This document shows, in pieces, positions 32,799 to 41,654 of a stretch of DNA of 47,355 nt. A model generated the notes under the pieces. It had not been told where the DNA came from. It saw only the letters and a list, made by a program, of their open reading frames with translations, and did not search any database. Position 1 is the stretch's first letter; each line of letters opens with the position of its first letter. This DNA comes from Candidatus Scalindua arabica (GTDB lineage Bacteria > Planctomycetota > Brocadiia > Brocadiales > Scalinduaceae). The position numbers and the translations under genes were made by a program. Where the stretch lies: NCBI GenBank assembly GCA_018263435.1, contig JAANXD010000057.1, positions 1-47,355 on the forward strand. The letters run 5' to 3'.

Positions 32799-34382
32799 TT
32801 ATTCTTCCTCAATAATATCTATCACTTGTTTCTTTCTTTGTTCCATTATCAGTTTTGTGTTACCTTCCAGGTTTAATCTGAGTAACGGTTCAGTATTAGA
32901 CTTTCTTACATTAAACCACCAATCCTTATACACAACAGTAATACCATCCAGATAATCAATCTTACCGTCTTTAAAGTGCTCAGCAATCTGTTCAATCTTT
33001 TTGTCTTTGTCTGCAACCTTAAAATTGATTTCACCGGTTGAAGAGTATCTCTTAAGCGGTGCGATCAGATTTGACATCGGAACATTTCTGCTACTGAGAA
33101 CATTTAGTATTTCTATCAGGGCAATTATTCCCGAGTCGGCAAACCAATTTTCTTTGAAATAGTAGTGTCCGGAGAGTTCACCGCCGAAAACAGCATTCTT
33201 TTCCCTCATTGTAGCCTTAATATGAGAATGTCCAACTCTTTCCCGGTAAGGTATGCCGCCCGCTTTCTTGATTTCTTCTGGCAGTATCCGGCTGGACCTT
33301 AGATCATATATAATTGTAGCTCCATTTTCCTGTCGCAAAAGTTCTTTTGCAATTATGGCAGTAATTATGTCACACCCTATTTCCTGTCCATTTTCGTCTA
33401 CAAAGACACACCTGTCAGCATCGCCATCAAACGCTACTCCAAAATTACTTCTAGTCCTACGTACCTTATTTTGTAGATCCCGTAAGTTCTTGCTTTCTAA
33501 GGGATTTGGTTCGTGATTTGGGAATGTGCCATCAGGTTTGAAGAATAATGGAACGATTTTGCACGGCAGGCCATTAAAGACAATTGGAATCATCTTTCCC
33601 GCCATTCCGTTTCCGGCATCGATAACGATCTTCAACGGCCTGATATTATTGGCGAAATTTAGAACATATTTTTTGTAATCATTAAGTATGTCTTTTTCTA
33701 TAATCTTTCCAAATTGTTCAGACGCTGGTAATCTGGTCTGACGTGCCAATTCAGATATTGTTGATAAACCCGTGTCAAAACTGATCGGCATAGCTTTTTC
33801 ATGGCATAGTTTGAATCCATTGTACTTTGATGGATTGTGTGACGCTGTAACCATAATACCTGCGTTGTAGTTATAATGTCCCACGGCAAAATAGGTAGTA
33901 TCTGTAGATACTTCTCCTATGTCAATGACATTAACACCGGATTTTATTATGCCTTTCATTAATGACTTGGCTAACGATTCTGATGAAAGCCTGATGTCTC
34001 TTGCTACTACAATGTTTTTAACATCTGTTTTTATACCTTTTAAGAATTGTACTGCCGCCATCCCAATTTTCTCAGATGTATATTCGTTTAATTGCTCCGG
34101 ATATTCACCTCTTATGTCATAACTTTTAAATATCTTGAGATTGACCGCTTTATCCTGGTTAGGAGACAGCTGTACAACCTTCCTTGCATTACCGGATTCC
34201 AGGTTTGCTTTCGCTGTATCACCTTCTACTGATATTGATGATGCATCAACAGATTCTGTTCTATAGTGACAAACAGGGCATTTTGGGTAGTGCACCCTCT
34301 GTCTGCCTTTACAAATGGATATGCTGATCTCGTAGCCATCACCAGGGCATTGCCGCTTTAGATTTGCTGTGTTTTCTGACAT
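32799..34382 (-). CDS. phosphomannomutase/phosphoglucomutase with cysteine-rich N-terminal extension
   Basis: A 527-residue alpha-D-phosphohexomutase that interconverts hexose 1- and 6-phosphates for nucleotide-sugar and polysaccharide synthesis. The phosphoserine is S181 in TASHNPSKYNG, the Mg site is DGDADR (D319, D321, D323), and the sugar-binding loop is GGELSGH. The first 45 residues carry C12, C24, C35 and C38, a zinc-ribbon-like pattern absent from typical family members of about 455 residues. The start ATG lies next to the oriC region. Confidence 0.92.
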   Translation of the reverse strand: MSENTANLKRQCPGDGYEISISICKGRQRVHYPKCPVCHYRTESVDASSISVEGDTAKANLESGNARKVVQLSPNQDKAVNLKIFKSYDIRGEYPEQLNEYTSEKIGMAAVQFLKGIKTDVKNIVVARDIRLSSESLAKSLMKGIIKSGVNVIDIGEVSTDTTYFAVGHYNYNAGIMVTASHNPSKYNGFKLCHEKAMPISFDTGLSTISELARQTRLPASEQFGKIIEKDILNDYKKYVLNFANNIRPLKIVIDAGNGMAGKMIPIVFNGLPCKIVPLFFKPDGTFPNHEPNPLESKNLRDLQNKVRRTRSNFGVAFDGDADRCVFVDENGQEIGCDIITAIIAKELLRQENGATIIYDLRSSRILPEEIKKAGGIPYRERVGHSHIKATMREKNAVFGGELSGHYYFKENWFADSGIIALIEILNVLSSRNVPMSNLIAPLKRYSSTGEINFKVADKDKKIEQIAEHFKDGKIDYLDGITVVYKDWWFNVRKSNTEPLLRLNLEGNTKLIMEQRKKQVIDIIEEE

Positions 34383-34591
34383 GGGATATAAAGAATTGTT
34401 CGTCTGGAAAAGTTCTTGTTTAGTATTAATGGTAAAGCAACTATTTGAATATGTAAAGTAAAAACAAGATTAAAAAACTTTTTGTATGCAACAAGGGTTT
34501 TCCACAATAAGCAGAATTTAAATGTGTCAATAGAATATATTATGTAGACGAAAGCAGGTGTTTTTCTAGACACATTATTATTACTTTTTGC

Positions 34592-34615
34592 CTAAAAACG
34601 TTCAAGCGTTTTTAG
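34592..34615. repeat. hairpin in the oriC region
   Basis: CTAAAAACG, then the TTCAAG loop, then CGTTTTTAG: a perfect 9-bp stem. Its role is unknown. It could terminate the leftward transcript or bind a protein. Confidence 0.6.
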
Positions 34616-34727
34616 TCAAGACGGCAAGTATCCTTACTCTATGGTTAGATTCTTGATTAGTGCATCATTCTGAGAATTTAACAAATTGTCAGGAGGCAAC
34701 GAAATAGTCTTATTGAAAACCCACAAG

Positions 34728-34747
34728 TTATCCACAAGTTATCCACA
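34728..34747 (+). promoter_or_regulatory. tandem DnaA boxes
   Basis: Two exact TTATCCACA boxes in the same orientation, one helical turn apart. Both match the consensus TTATNCACA. A weaker TTTTCCACA lies 230 bp upstream in the same orientation. Confidence 0.85.
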
Positions 34748-34896
34748 ACATGAAAGTATGTAAAGCTAAAGATTAGACAAAACTCAGGCAATAGTCATGT
34801 CTGTGTAATAGCCTGTTAAATATATACTTGTGATCATGGGGGTGGTGGGGAGATGTATTAATTGCGAAAAAAGTTTTTATAATGTGAAAGGTATTT

Positions 34897-34942
34897 CAGA
34901 AAAAATATTTTTATAATTATTTTTATAAAAATATTTTTTCTG
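34897..34942. repeat. 46-bp AT palindrome, candidate unwinding element
   Basis: Perfect 20-bp arms: CAGAAAAAATATTTTTATAA at 34897-34916 and its exact reverse complement at 34923-34942, with the 6-bp spacer TTATTT. It can form a cruciform or melt easily, and lies between the DnaA boxes and dnaA. Confidence 0.85.
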
Positions 34943-35184
34943 CACCTTAAGGTTCAATCTTCTTGCTATAAAAAGTCTTATGAATTTCGAAATTATATAC
35001 CAGGAAAAATAAAAGAAACCATTGCCTTTTTAATTTGACAGTAAAATTTATTTTGATAATATCCCGACTTAAATGAACACCAAGAAGCTTCAAGAATCGT
35101 ATATTAATTTGTAGTTTTTCTTTAAAAACATTAAGCAGTTTTTTACTCGAATTTTGTTCTTATCTGTTTTTCCTCTCTCCTTAC

Positions 35185-36540
35185 ATGGGCCGTTCTACAA
35201 CAAAAGAATCTTCTAATCTCTGGAATAATACTCTTTCTGAAATTGAGACTAAGATTGGCACGCGACAATATAATTTATGGTTTAAAAATTCCCGCCTGAT
35301 TTCCTTTGACAATGAGTCTTTAAGTATAGGCGTGCCGAACCAATTTGTCCAGACGAAGATTCGTGACAGTTTTGAGCCACTGATAAAAGATTCAATAAAA
35401 CACAAAACCGGAATACATCCTACAATAAATCTTCTTGTTGAAAACAATGGAAATGCTCAAATCAGCCACATGAAAATGGCTGATATTATAGAATCTGAGA
35501 AACCGTTGAATCAAGGCAACGGTTTCATAAGCAAGAGACAGTTGTTGTTAGAAAATTATGTTGTTGGTGGTTGTAATCGGCTGGCTTATGCCGCAGCTCT
35601 TGAGATTTCAAAACCAGGGCCTGTAGCATTTAATACACTTTTTGTGCATGGTCCCATTGGGGTTGGTAAGACACACCTCCTCCAGGGTATCTGGAATAGA
35701 TTGAAGGCCGAATCAAATGCTATAAGCGCCGTTTACATGCCTGCTGAGAACTGGACAAATGAGTTTGTCTATTCTCTAAAAGGCGGCAGACTCGAATCAT
35801 TCAGGAAAAAGTATCGGGGTGTCGATATATTTCTTGTAGACGATGTGCATTTTCTTGCTAACAAGAATGGAGTTCAGGAAGAATTTCTTCATACTTTTAA
35901 TACATTGCATAGTTTGTCTAAGAGAATTGTATTTGCCAGTGACGCGCATCCTAGGTTGATGAAACAACTTAAGGAGAGTCTTGTCAGCAGATTTATGTCA
36001 GGGATGATCGCAAAAATTGAACCGCCCGGATTCAATACCTCTATGCAGATTTTACGGTCTAAAGTTGCCAGTACACGAAAAAAAATCCCTGATAACGTTC
36101 TGGAATTTATAGCTGAGAAGTTCAATGACAGCGTAAGATCAATGGAAAGCGCAATAACTACGGTACAGGCTTATGCAAACATAAATAAGGTAAGAATCGA
36201 CTTACAATTGGCTTCGGACACCCTGAGTGAACTGCACATTAACAGAAAGAGTGTGACGCTAAAGGATATAGAGGATGTTGTAATTAAGTATTATAACGTG
36301 TCTCGTAATGATATTCATTCCGGGAATAAATCAAAGAATGTTGCTCTTGCCCGTCAAATCTGCATGTATCTTACAAAAGAACTTACTGAGTCTTCATATC
36401 AGGAGATTGGGCGGTATTTTGCAAACAAGAGGCATACGACAGTTATTTTTGCTATAAATAAGATAAAAGAGAAGATGAAGAGTAGTGATGAATTCAGATC
36501 TTACACAGAAAACCTGGCAAAAATAATAAAGAAACAATAA
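35185..36540 (+). CDS. dnaA: chromosomal replication initiator protein DnaA
   Basis: A 451-residue initiator. Domain I starts LWNNTLSEIETKIGTRQYNLWF. The AAA+ domain has Walker A HGPIGVGKTH (K162) and Walker B FLVDDVHFL (D219, D220), with the sensor motif around SDAHPRLMK. Domain IV has VALARQICMYLTKELTESSYQEIG, but the signature loop reads NKRHTTV instead of the usual GRDHTTV, placing R416 where E. coli has D433. It lies directly beside DnaA boxes. dnaN is not adjacent. No clear Shine-Dalgarno is seen. Confidence 0.92.
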   Translation: MGRSTTKESSNLWNNTLSEIETKIGTRQYNLWFKNSRLISFDNESLSIGVPNQFVQTKIRDSFEPLIKDSIKHKTGIHPTINLLVENNGNAQISHMKMADIIESEKPLNQGNGFISKRQLLLENYVVGGCNRLAYAAALEISKPGPVAFNTLFVHGPIGVGKTHLLQGIWNRLKAESNAISAVYMPAENWTNEFVYSLKGGRLESFRKKYRGVDIFLVDDVHFLANKNGVQEEFLHTFNTLHSLSKRIVFASDAHPRLMKQLKESLVSRFMSGMIAKIEPPGFNTSMQILRSKVASTRKKIPDNVLEFIAEKFNDSVRSMESAITTVQAYANINKVRIDLQLASDTLSELHINRKSVTLKDIEDVVIKYYNVSRNDIHSGNKSKNVALARQICMYLTKELTESSYQEIGRYFANKRHTTVIFAINKIKEKMKSSDEFRSYTENLAKIIKKQ

Positions 36541-37145
36541 TACAATCTTTACCTTTAGTTTTATATATTCATGGGATATGGTCTGTAGATCTAATTAATA
36601 GATATAACATAGAACAATTCTAAAACCACTTAAAGGGATATTCTTTGTGACTGGAGAAGAAACAGAAGGAAAATGGCAAAAAGAGATGGAAAAGAGAAAT
36701 TTTATTAGATGGTATAGAAATGCCAATCATGAAGAGATTGAAAAGGTAAAAGGGGAAGGAAAAAGGATATTGGAAAGGTAATTAACAGAATATACAGATG
36801 AGATAGAGATGATAAATAAGTCAAAGTACCAGCCAAACCTCTTCCCAAACCAAATATAAAGATACAGGAATTTAACATTCACTTTTCACTCTCGTTTGAA
36901 ACAACTGATATTGCCTGAATTAAACACACACCTTTTAGAAATATGGCATTAACTTAGAAATACTTTACAAGTATAGATGCCAGACTTTATTTCCTACAAT
37001 GTCCCGCCAATTTATAGATTGACAATGAATTTGCGTAACAGTACCATCACAAAATTCTATATTTCTGTTAACATAGTTGATACTAAAATAGCTGACAAAA
37101 AAGCGGTAACTGCCATGGTTATAAGGTTTTTAGAGGAAAAGTATT
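36541..37145. other. 605-bp mostly non-coding stretch after dnaA
   Basis: AT-rich DNA without recognised motifs. A 44-codon frame from GTG at 36647 to TAA at 36781 encodes a very charged peptide with EKRNFIRWYRNANHEEIEK and has AAAGG upstream. It may be a tiny gene or chance. No dnaN, repeat or RNA gene is seen. Confidence 0.5.
36647..36781 (+). CDS. possible 44-residue charged peptide
   Basis: A GTG start preceded by AAAGGG about ten bases upstream. The product is rich in Lys, Glu and Arg and has no membrane segment. No family is recognised. Length and composition make it uncertain; it could be a relic. Confidence 0.25.
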   Translation: MTGEETEGKWQKEMEKRNFIRWYRNANHEEIEKVKGEGKRILER

Positions 37146-38444
37146 ATGAAAATTAGTTGTATGGGTTGTGGTTATGTAGGGCTTGTTGCAGGGACTTGTT
37201 TAGCAGATATGGGCAACGAAGTGACCTGTTGTGACATAGATAAAGGCAAAATAAATAAGCTTAAAAGGGGTGTTATACCTATTTATGAGCCAGGTTTAAA
37301 GGATATGTTCGAAAGAAATGTTAAAGGAAAACGTTTGCGTTTCAGTAACGACATGAAAGCTACGATTAATAACTCAGACGTAATCTTTGTGACCGTTGGT
37401 ACACCTCCCGGGAAAAACCATGAGGCGGATCTCTGCGCCGTTGAATCGGTTGCAGAACAAATTGGTAAAAACATGAAATCTTACAAATTAATTGTAAATA
37501 AAAGTACCGTGCCTGTGGGTACTGCTGAGTTAGTAAGGAAAATTGTAAGCAAGAATCAGAAAAATGAATGCGAGTTTGATGTAGTATCAAATCCGGAGTT
37601 TTTACGTGAAGGCGAAGCTGTAAAGGATTTTACTAATCCTGATAGAATAGTAATTGGCACAGACAGTGAAAAAGCAGAAAAGATAATGATGTCAATATAC
37701 AGGGGTATTGCAAGAGCAGACAAACCGGTATTTATTACAGATATTAAGAGTGCAGAGATGATCAAATATGCCAGTAATGCAATGTTGGCTACAAGAATAT
37801 CATTTATGAATGAAATTGCTCAGTTATGTGAAAAGGTCGGCGCCGACGTTAAGAGTGTTGCGAAGGGTGTCGGGCTGGATAACAGAATCGGTCCCAGGTT
37901 TTTACAGGCAGGTATTGGTTATGGCGGTTCGTGCTTTCCCAAAGACGTTAAAGCACTGTCGGAATTGATGAAACAGAATAAAGTTAAAGATAAATTGTTG
38001 TCTGCTGTGAATACAATAAATGAAGATCAAAGGAAATTGATTTTCCGGAAAATAAAGAAACTGATTTCACCATTAAAAGGAAAGAGCGTTGCTGTCTGGG
38101 GACTGGCCTTTAAACCAAAGACAGATGACATACGCGAGGCACCTTCTATTGATATAATCAGAGAACTCCGGAAATCAGGTGTTAAAATACGTGCGTTTGA
38201 TCCTGTAGCAAAGATAAACGCAAAAAAAATCTTAAAGGGTGTTACTTTCTGTAGCGATCCCTATTCAACCGTTAAAGGCTGTGATGCTTTATTGGTCGCT
38301 ACTGAGTGGAACGAATTCAGAGTCCTGGATTTTGAACATGTAAAAAGGTTGTTAAAACAGCCTAATATAATAGACGGAAGAAATATCTATGAACCGGACG
38401 AAATGAGAAGTGCCGGTTTTAATTATATCGGAGTAGGAAGATAG
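37146..38444 (+). CDS. ugd: UDP-glucose 6-dehydrogenase
   Basis: A 432-residue NAD-dependent enzyme that oxidises UDP-glucose to UDP-glucuronate. The N-terminal motif is ISCMGCGYVGLVAGTCLADMG, and the catalytic cysteine is in GIGYGGSCFPKD. SNPEFLREGEAV and VWGLAFKPKTDDIREAPS are also characteristic. It supplies precursors for exopolysaccharide and relates functionally to the sugar transferase genes at 16-19 kb. It is convergent with acs, 29 bp apart. Confidence 0.95.
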   Translation: MKISCMGCGYVGLVAGTCLADMGNEVTCCDIDKGKINKLKRGVIPIYEPGLKDMFERNVKGKRLRFSNDMKATINNSDVIFVTVGTPPGKNHEADLCAVESVAEQIGKNMKSYKLIVNKSTVPVGTAELVRKIVSKNQKNECEFDVVSNPEFLREGEAVKDFTNPDRIVIGTDSEKAEKIMMSIYRGIARADKPVFITDIKSAEMIKYASNAMLATRISFMNEIAQLCEKVGADVKSVAKGVGLDNRIGPRFLQAGIGYGGSCFPKDVKALSELMKQNKVKDKLLSAVNTINEDQRKLIFRKIKKLISPLKGKSVAVWGLAFKPKTDDIREAPSIDIIRELRKSGVKIRAFDPVAKINAKKILKGVTFCSDPYSTVKGCDALLVATEWNEFRVLDFEHVKRLLKQPNIIDGRNIYEPDEMRSAGFNYIGVGR

Positions 38445-38473
38445 GATGCCCGTTTTCCAGAAAAACAGTTATT

Positions 38474-40204
38474 CTATTCATCTTCTAATGTAGATATATC
38501 CCCGGTAGGCAGTCCTAGTTCTCTTGCCTTTAGTAATCTCCTCATTATTTTACCGCTTCTTGTTTTAGGCACATCTTTTGTAAATTCGATTTCTCGCGGG
38601 TATGCATGAGCGGCTAACCGTTTCTTTATAAATTCCTGTATCTCCTTCTTAAGTTTAGGAGAAGGTTTGTATCCCTTGTTGAGAACAATAAATGCTTTTA
38701 TAATTTCACTTCTTTCAGTATCAGGTATTCCAATAACACCTGCTTCTGCGATTGCTTTATGTTCTACTAAAGCGCTTTCTACTTCAAACGGCCCTACGCG
38801 GTGGCCGGAAGTGTTGATGACATCATCTGCTCTTCCCACAAACCAGAAATAACCATCATCGTCGGCATAAGCCGTATCTCCTGTGGTGTACCATCCGGAG
38901 ATTTTAAAATATTCATTGTACTTCTTTTTGTTTGCCCACACCTTTCTCAGCATTGATGGCCAGCCACACTTTAAACCAAGAAGGCCCTGTTTTCCCGTAG
39001 CTATTTCTTTGCCTTTCGTGTTAATAATCTTTGCGCAGATACCAGGAAATGGCTTACCCATCGAACCGGGTTTTATTGGCAGACTGGGATAGTTAGCTAT
39101 CATTATTGAGCCGGTTTCGGTCTGCCACCAGTTGTCGTGAATAGGCAGGTTATAAACCTTCAGTCCCCACCTTATAACTTCAGGATTGAGGGGCTCTCCT
39201 ACACTACATATGTATCTCAGACTGCTTAAATCGTACTTTTTAATGATCTCGTCGCCGGCCTTCATAAGCATTCTTAACGCAGTTGGCGCTGTGTACCATA
39301 CGGTTACTTTGTATTTTTCTATAATTGAGTACCATTTTTCAGCATCGTACCTTCCGTTATATACTACTTGTGAAATTTTGTTTAACCATGGTCCCCAGAT
39401 ACCATACACTGTACCGGTTACCCACCCGGGGTCTGCTGTGCACCAATATACATCATCCTCCCTTAAATCCAGAGCCCACTTCGTGGTAATATAATGGGAG
39501 ATCATATCATTGTGTACGTGTGTTACCCCTTTGGGTTTTCCGGTAGTTCCGGATGTATACAGGATAAATAGATCATCTTCGGGATCGACCCATCTTATGT
39601 TAAATGACTCTGATGCCTTATTTGTTTCTGATTCGTAACTGATTTCGTCCTGTTTAAGATTGTGCTCTGCATTAACCAGTAATATATGCTTAAGTGCAGG
39701 CAACTCTCCCTTTATTTTATGTACTCTCTGGTTTAGTTCAGGGGTGGTTATAAGTACTTTTGCTTCGCTGTCATGAAGGCGATCCTTTACTGCTTCCGGT
39801 CCGAATGCTGAGAACATAGGCCCGGCTATTGCTCCAAGCTTTGCTATTGCAATAATGCTTACGTAAAGTTCATGCGTCCTTGGTAAAAACAGAAAAACCC
39901 GATCACCTTTATCTACCCCCAGGTTTCTTAATACGTTGGCCAATTTAGAAGATTGCCTTTTTATGTCTGAAAAGGTAAATTGTTTCTCGGTATTGTCTTC
40001 ATCTTCCCAGTACAGGGCGATCTTGCTCTTGCCGCCGTTATCAGCATGCCTGTCGATTGCTTCATGAGCAATATTTACTTCATTATCAGTAAAGTGATCA
40101 AAGTTGCTGTTGATACCTTTCCAATTAAAATTTTTATAGGTATTTTCGTAATTAATTAATCCATGTTTAACAGGAGTCTTATATATTATGTCTTTATATT
40201 CCAT
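38474..40204 (-). CDS. acetyl-CoA synthetase-like acyl-CoA ligase
   Basis: A 576-residue AMP-forming ligase. Core motifs are LYTSGTTGKPKGVTH (P-loop), CTADPGWVTGTVYGIWGPW, NWWQTETGS and YTTGDTAYADDDGYFWFVGRADD, and the C-terminal acetylation-type lysine site is in TRSGKIMRR. The tryptophan in NWWQTETG is that of acetate/propionate-type enzymes. It is shorter than classical Acs (about 650) but within the AcsA-like group. It activates acetate to acetyl-CoA at the cost of ATP. Confidence 0.88.
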   Translation of the reverse strand: MEYKDIIYKTPVKHGLINYENTYKNFNWKGINSNFDHFTDNEVNIAHEAIDRHADNGGKSKIALYWEDEDNTEKQFTFSDIKRQSSKLANVLRNLGVDKGDRVFLFLPRTHELYVSIIAIAKLGAIAGPMFSAFGPEAVKDRLHDSEAKVLITTPELNQRVHKIKGELPALKHILLVNAEHNLKQDEISYESETNKASESFNIRWVDPEDDLFILYTSGTTGKPKGVTHVHNDMISHYITTKWALDLREDDVYWCTADPGWVTGTVYGIWGPWLNKISQVVYNGRYDAEKWYSIIEKYKVTVWYTAPTALRMLMKAGDEIIKKYDLSSLRYICSVGEPLNPEVIRWGLKVYNLPIHDNWWQTETGSIMIANYPSLPIKPGSMGKPFPGICAKIINTKGKEIATGKQGLLGLKCGWPSMLRKVWANKKKYNEYFKISGWYTTGDTAYADDDGYFWFVGRADDVINTSGHRVGPFEVESALVEHKAIAEAGVIGIPDTERSEIIKAFIVLNKGYKPSPKLKKEIQEFIKKRLAAHAYPREIEFTKDVPKTRSGKIMRRLLKARELGLPTGDISTLEDE

Positions 40205-40492
40205 TGCGTAATCTCCAATAGTTTTAAATTAGCGACTGCTTTACATCTTAATGATCCAACCATGAAAGTCGCTATTTATAACAGAGCATAAAATTTATGT
40301 CAATATTAAGATATAAGTAGTGGTGCTATCCTGATAAATGATTTGATACTTACTAATCAATAAGTTATGATAAATCGAAAATTACGTAATTACCTGCGGA
40401 AATATCAAGTATGATTAATGTTGTTAAGTGCAAATGTGTAAATATCTTAGGTAGTGAGTGTATAGCTAAATAATTTCTACAATTAAGTTGAT

Positions 40493-41548
40493 ATGAATTC
40501 TACAAATTTAGTTAATGTCGGCATGTCGTTTCCGATGTCTTACCGTATATCGGTTGATAAAGCAGTAGGGATTACCACAACTGTGCCAATTGAAATTGTG
40601 TATGCTGCGGGTTATGTGCCTATTGATCTGAACAATATCTTCATTTGCAACGATGAGTCTGACGCATTCGTTGATTATGCTGAAATCAAAGGGTTACCCA
40701 GGAATACGTGTGCATGGATAAAGGGTATATATTCAGCAACTAAGAAAACAGGGATAAGAAAAATTATAGGCGTTGTTCAGGGAGATTGCAGTAACAATCA
40801 TGCCTTAATCGAGGTACTACAGGCTGAAGATATTGAGGCGATTCCATTCTCTTATCCTCACGATAGAAACAGAGACTCACTTTATAAACAATTAGAATTT
40901 CTGTCGAATACTCTGGGAACAAATCTGGAGAAGGCGCATCAGATGAAACTTGTACTGGATAACGTAAGAAAGACTGTGCATGAGATTGATCGTCTTACGT
41001 GGGAAGAAAACAGGGTTACGGGTGAGGAAAATCATATCTGGAATGTCTCAACAAGCGATCTGATGGGAGACTATGAACTTTTTGAAGCAAAAGCATTAGA
41101 TTTTCTTGAGGAGGCCAGGAAACGTCCTGCGATGGACCCTGAAGTAAGATTGGGATACATAGGCGTACCCCCAATCTGTTGTGACCTGTATTCTTTCCTG
41201 GGTGAGTTAAATGTACATGTTGTTTTCAACGAAGTACAGAGGCAGTTCAGTATGCCGTACAAAACAGATACACTAGTAGACCAATATACTTGTTACACAT
41301 ACCCGTATGAAATGCGATATCACATTGATGATATAAAGAAGCAGATTGCTGAAAGGAAGATTGATGGAATTATTCACTATGTTCAAAATTTCTGTCACAG
41401 ACATATATATGACAGCCTTGTTCGCAAGCATATTGATATTCCGGTACTAACGCTTGATTGTGATCGCCCCGGGAGATTAAGTGGTTCTATGAGGACGAGG
41501 ATAGAAGCATTTGTAGAAATGCTTAAGAATACTGTAAAATCTCAATAA
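40493..41548 (+). CDS. 2-hydroxyacyl-CoA dehydratase-type (HgdB/BcrB-like) protein
   Basis: A 351-residue protein of the 2-hydroxyglutaryl-CoA dehydratase D-component family. Typical segments are MSYRISVDKAVGITTTVPIEIVYAAGYVPIDLNN, GVVQGDCSNNH, RLGYIGVPPICCDLYSFL, VQNFCHRHIYDSLV and LDCDRPG. The cysteines in these segments could ligate a 4Fe-4S cluster. The normal partner subunit and the ATP-driven activator are not encoded in the window, so it is an orphan. The 3' end forms the left arm of a long inverted repeat. Confidence 0.8.
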   Translation: MNSTNLVNVGMSFPMSYRISVDKAVGITTTVPIEIVYAAGYVPIDLNNIFICNDESDAFVDYAEIKGLPRNTCAWIKGIYSATKKTGIRKIIGVVQGDCSNNHALIEVLQAEDIEAIPFSYPHDRNRDSLYKQLEFLSNTLGTNLEKAHQMKLVLDNVRKTVHEIDRLTWEENRVTGEENHIWNVSTSDLMGDYELFEAKALDFLEEARKRPAMDPEVRLGYIGVPPICCDLYSFLGELNVHVVFNEVQRQFSMPYKTDTLVDQYTCYTYPYEMRYHIDDIKKQIAERKIDGIIHYVQNFCHRHIYDSLVRKHIDIPVLTLDCDRPGRLSGSMRTRIEAFVEMLKNTVKSQ

Positions 41549-41644
41549 TCAGAGGAAAACCTCCCCTTAATCCCCTCCTTGCGAAGGAGGGGAAATGGGG
41601 TGGTAAATAATATAAAAGCTTTCCTCTGATTATTGAGATTTTAC
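41534..41644. repeat. 111-bp inverted-repeat element with 25-bp perfect arms
   Basis: The left arm (41534-41558) begins GTAAAATCTCAATAATCAGA; the right arm (41620-41644) is its exact reverse complement. Inside is CCCCTCCTTGCGAAGGAGGGG, a nested GC hairpin. The left arm includes the last codons and the stop of the upstream gene. It may act as a terminator or be an inserted palindromic element. Confidence 0.8.
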
Positions 41645-41654
41645 GTAATTTCAA

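Larger units (their letters stand above)
34383..35184. other. oriC: probable replication origin (oriC)
   Basis: An 802-bp non-coding region between divergent phosphomannomutase and dnaA. It holds two perfect DnaA boxes, TTATCCACA at 34728-34736 and 34739-34747 (11 bp apart), and a one-mismatch box, TTTTCCACA, at 34498-34506. A 46-bp almost purely AT palindrome lies at 34897-34942, and a hairpin CTAAAAACG/CGTTTTTAG at 34592-34615. AT-rich runs suit a DNA unwinding element. The position next to dnaA supports the call; GC skew was not computed. Confidence 0.8.

Noticed and set aside
34897-34942. AT palindrome considered as a transcription terminator
   Set aside because: The stem is almost pure AT, too weak for a terminator, and it is about 240 bp upstream of dnaA within the origin region.
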